The translations under genes and the position numbers were made by a program. Shown here in pieces: positions 4,393-5,369 of a stretch of 5,369 nucleotides of DNA (the stretch's first letter is position 1; each line of letters starts with the position of its first letter). This stretch comes from Deltaproteobacteria bacterium (GTDB taxonomy: Bacteria; Desulfobacterota; WTBG01). The DNA lies in contig WTBG01000249.1 in NCBI GenBank assembly GCA_013139225.1, forward strand, positions 1 through 5,369, written 5' to 3'. The notes below the pieces were generated by a model, which worked only from the letters and a program-made list of their open reading frames with translations, was not told where the DNA came from and made no database searches.

Positions 4393-5369
4393 TTATAAAT
4401 TGGAAATTAGCAAAATGACTTTGTAGATAATTACTGTTAAGATAGCAGCAACAGGTATGGTAATAAACCATGAAGTGATAATATTGCGGATAACACGTAG
4501 ATTAAGGGTAGCAATCCCCCTTGCAAAACCGACACCAATGACAGATCCCACCATAGTATGTGTAGTTGAAATGGGAAGTCCTAACCTGGAAAAAACCAGT
4601 ACTGTAGTAGCTGTTGAAAACTCTGCTGCAAAACCCCTGGTTGGTGTAATCTCAGTTATTTTTTTGCCAATTGTTTCAATAACTTTATATCCATAAGTTG
4701 ATAATCCAAGGACTATGCCGATACCCCCAAGTATCAAGATCCAGGTAGGTACTGCTACCTGCATAATGATTGAATTTGTCTGCGAAATACTAAAAATTGC
4801 TGCGACAGGGCCCATCGCATTAGCTACATCGTTAGCACCATGTGCGAAAGCGATATAGCAGGCGGTATAAATCTGTAAGTGTCCAAAGATTTTTTCAACT
4901 TTTATATACTGTTCTTTTTGATCTCGTATAATGGTATCTTTCTTAAATATTATCCATGTAATATAGGCAGCTATTATACCAACAGTGAGGGCAATAAGCA
5001 AAGCTTGAAGAAAGGGAAAGTCAAGATGCAGATTCTTAAGTCCTTTGTAAATTACAGAGAGAACAATGATGCTGAACTGTACAAAAACAATAACAGGAGT
5101 AACTTTAATTGCAGCTTGATAAGAATGCTCTTTTGCTAATATCAGCCTTCTAATAATATTAAAAAGTGTGAATGAAACCAGTCCACCAAGCAGCGGAGAA
5201 ATGATCCAGCCGGAAGAAATAAGGCCAATTTTAGACCAGTTTACTGAATCAAATCCCGCACTTATTATACCAAAACCGAAAATAGCTCCTACAATAGCAT
5301 GTGTGGTTGAAACAGGAATGCTGAATAAGGTAGCTATATGCTGAAAGATAGCGGCTGCAAGGAGAGCCG
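4393..5369 (-). CDS. pit: PiT-family inorganic phosphate transporter, C-terminal part (5' end beyond right edge)
   Basis: The frame is open from the window edge at 5369 (first whole codon 5367-5365) to TAA at 4395-4393, followed at once by a second TAA. This gives 324 residues. Family PiT proteins are secondary transporters that bring in phosphate with H+ or Na+. They are built of two inverted homologous halves. The first-half end is seen as SIPVSTTH at 16-23 with IVGAIFGFG. The second half shows AHGANDVANAMGPVAA at 175-190, the family signature, and LPISTTHTMVGSVIGVGFARG, partly, at 264-284. The first GANDVANA copy lies outside the window. Several hydrophobic segments alternate with a charged loop at about 142-160. 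An internal TTG at 5001 could be mistaken for a start, but the upstream codons encode conserved PiT sequence, so it is not. No PhoU-like partner is visible in the window. Confidence 0.95.
   Translation of the reverse strand, partial: ALLAAAIFQHIATLFSIPVSTTHAIVGAIFGFGIISAGFDSVNWSKIGLISSGWIISPLLGGLVSFTLFNIIRRLILAKEHSYQAAIKVTPVIVFVQFSIIVLSVIYKGLKNLHLDFPFLQALLIALTVGIIAAYITWIIFKKDTIIRDQKEQYIKVEKIFGHLQIYTACYIAFAHGANDVANAMGPVAAIFSISQTNSIIMQVAVPTWILILGGIGIVLGLSTYGYKVIETIGKKITEITPTRGFAAEFSTATTVLVFSRLGLPISTTHTMVGSVIGVGFARGIATLNLRVIRNIITSWFITIPVAAILTVIIYKVILLISNL

Noticed and set aside
4393..5001. Short version of the PiT gene starting at the TTG at 5001
   Set aside because: The frame is open to the right edge and encodes conserved PiT sequence (PVSTTHAIVG) upstream of the TTG, so the true start lies outside the window.

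Overview
The window comes from an AT-rich bacterial chromosome, probably a diderm. Coding is ordinary code 11: the YbjQ-like and PiT genes end in TAA, and the other two complete genes end in TAG. The mix is prolipoprotein maturation (Lgt), an LPP20-like envelope protein, a PiT phosphate transporter and an iron-sulfur 2-hydroxyacyl-CoA dehydratase/benzoyl-CoA reductase-type protein. This would suit an anaerobic or microaerobic lineage. I cannot assign a taxon from sequence alone.

Layout, left to right. Bases 1-840 (minus) hold a membrane-anchored coiled-coil protein with an LPP20-like domain. It runs off the left edge and is interrupted at codon 41 by an in-frame TAA. Immediately upstream on the same strand, at 962-1765, is a complete lgt with its own promoter and ribosome binding site. 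A gene-poor stretch of about 745 bases (1766-2510) separates lgt from a divergent gene. It holds the two promoters, several palindromes and a possible decayed coding fragment that faintly resembles a transposase N-terminus. At 2511-3068 (plus) is a protein with two membrane helices and a YbjQ/UPF0145 domain. It is driven by a good TTGACA-N16-TAAAAT promoter. Bases 3073-3178 carry four tandem hairpins, the last of which looks like an intrinsic terminator. A convergent gene at 3198-4184 (minus) encodes a three-cysteine 2-hydroxyacyl-CoA dehydratase-type protein. The spacer at 4185-4392 contains a REP-like palindrome and a 10-base-period direct repeat. The right edge (4393-5369, minus) is the C-terminal 324 residues of a PiT-family phosphate transporter.

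No CRISPR array, intact mobile element, tRNA or rRNA is visible. The genes do not form one pathway. Only lgt and the LPP20-like gene look like a possible transcription unit, and both relate to the cell envelope. I found no clear new system. The most notable items are the four-hairpin array at 3073-3178 (possibly the remnant of an IS200/IS605-type end or an RNA element), the nonsense codon in the LPP20-like gene, and the intergenic palindromes.
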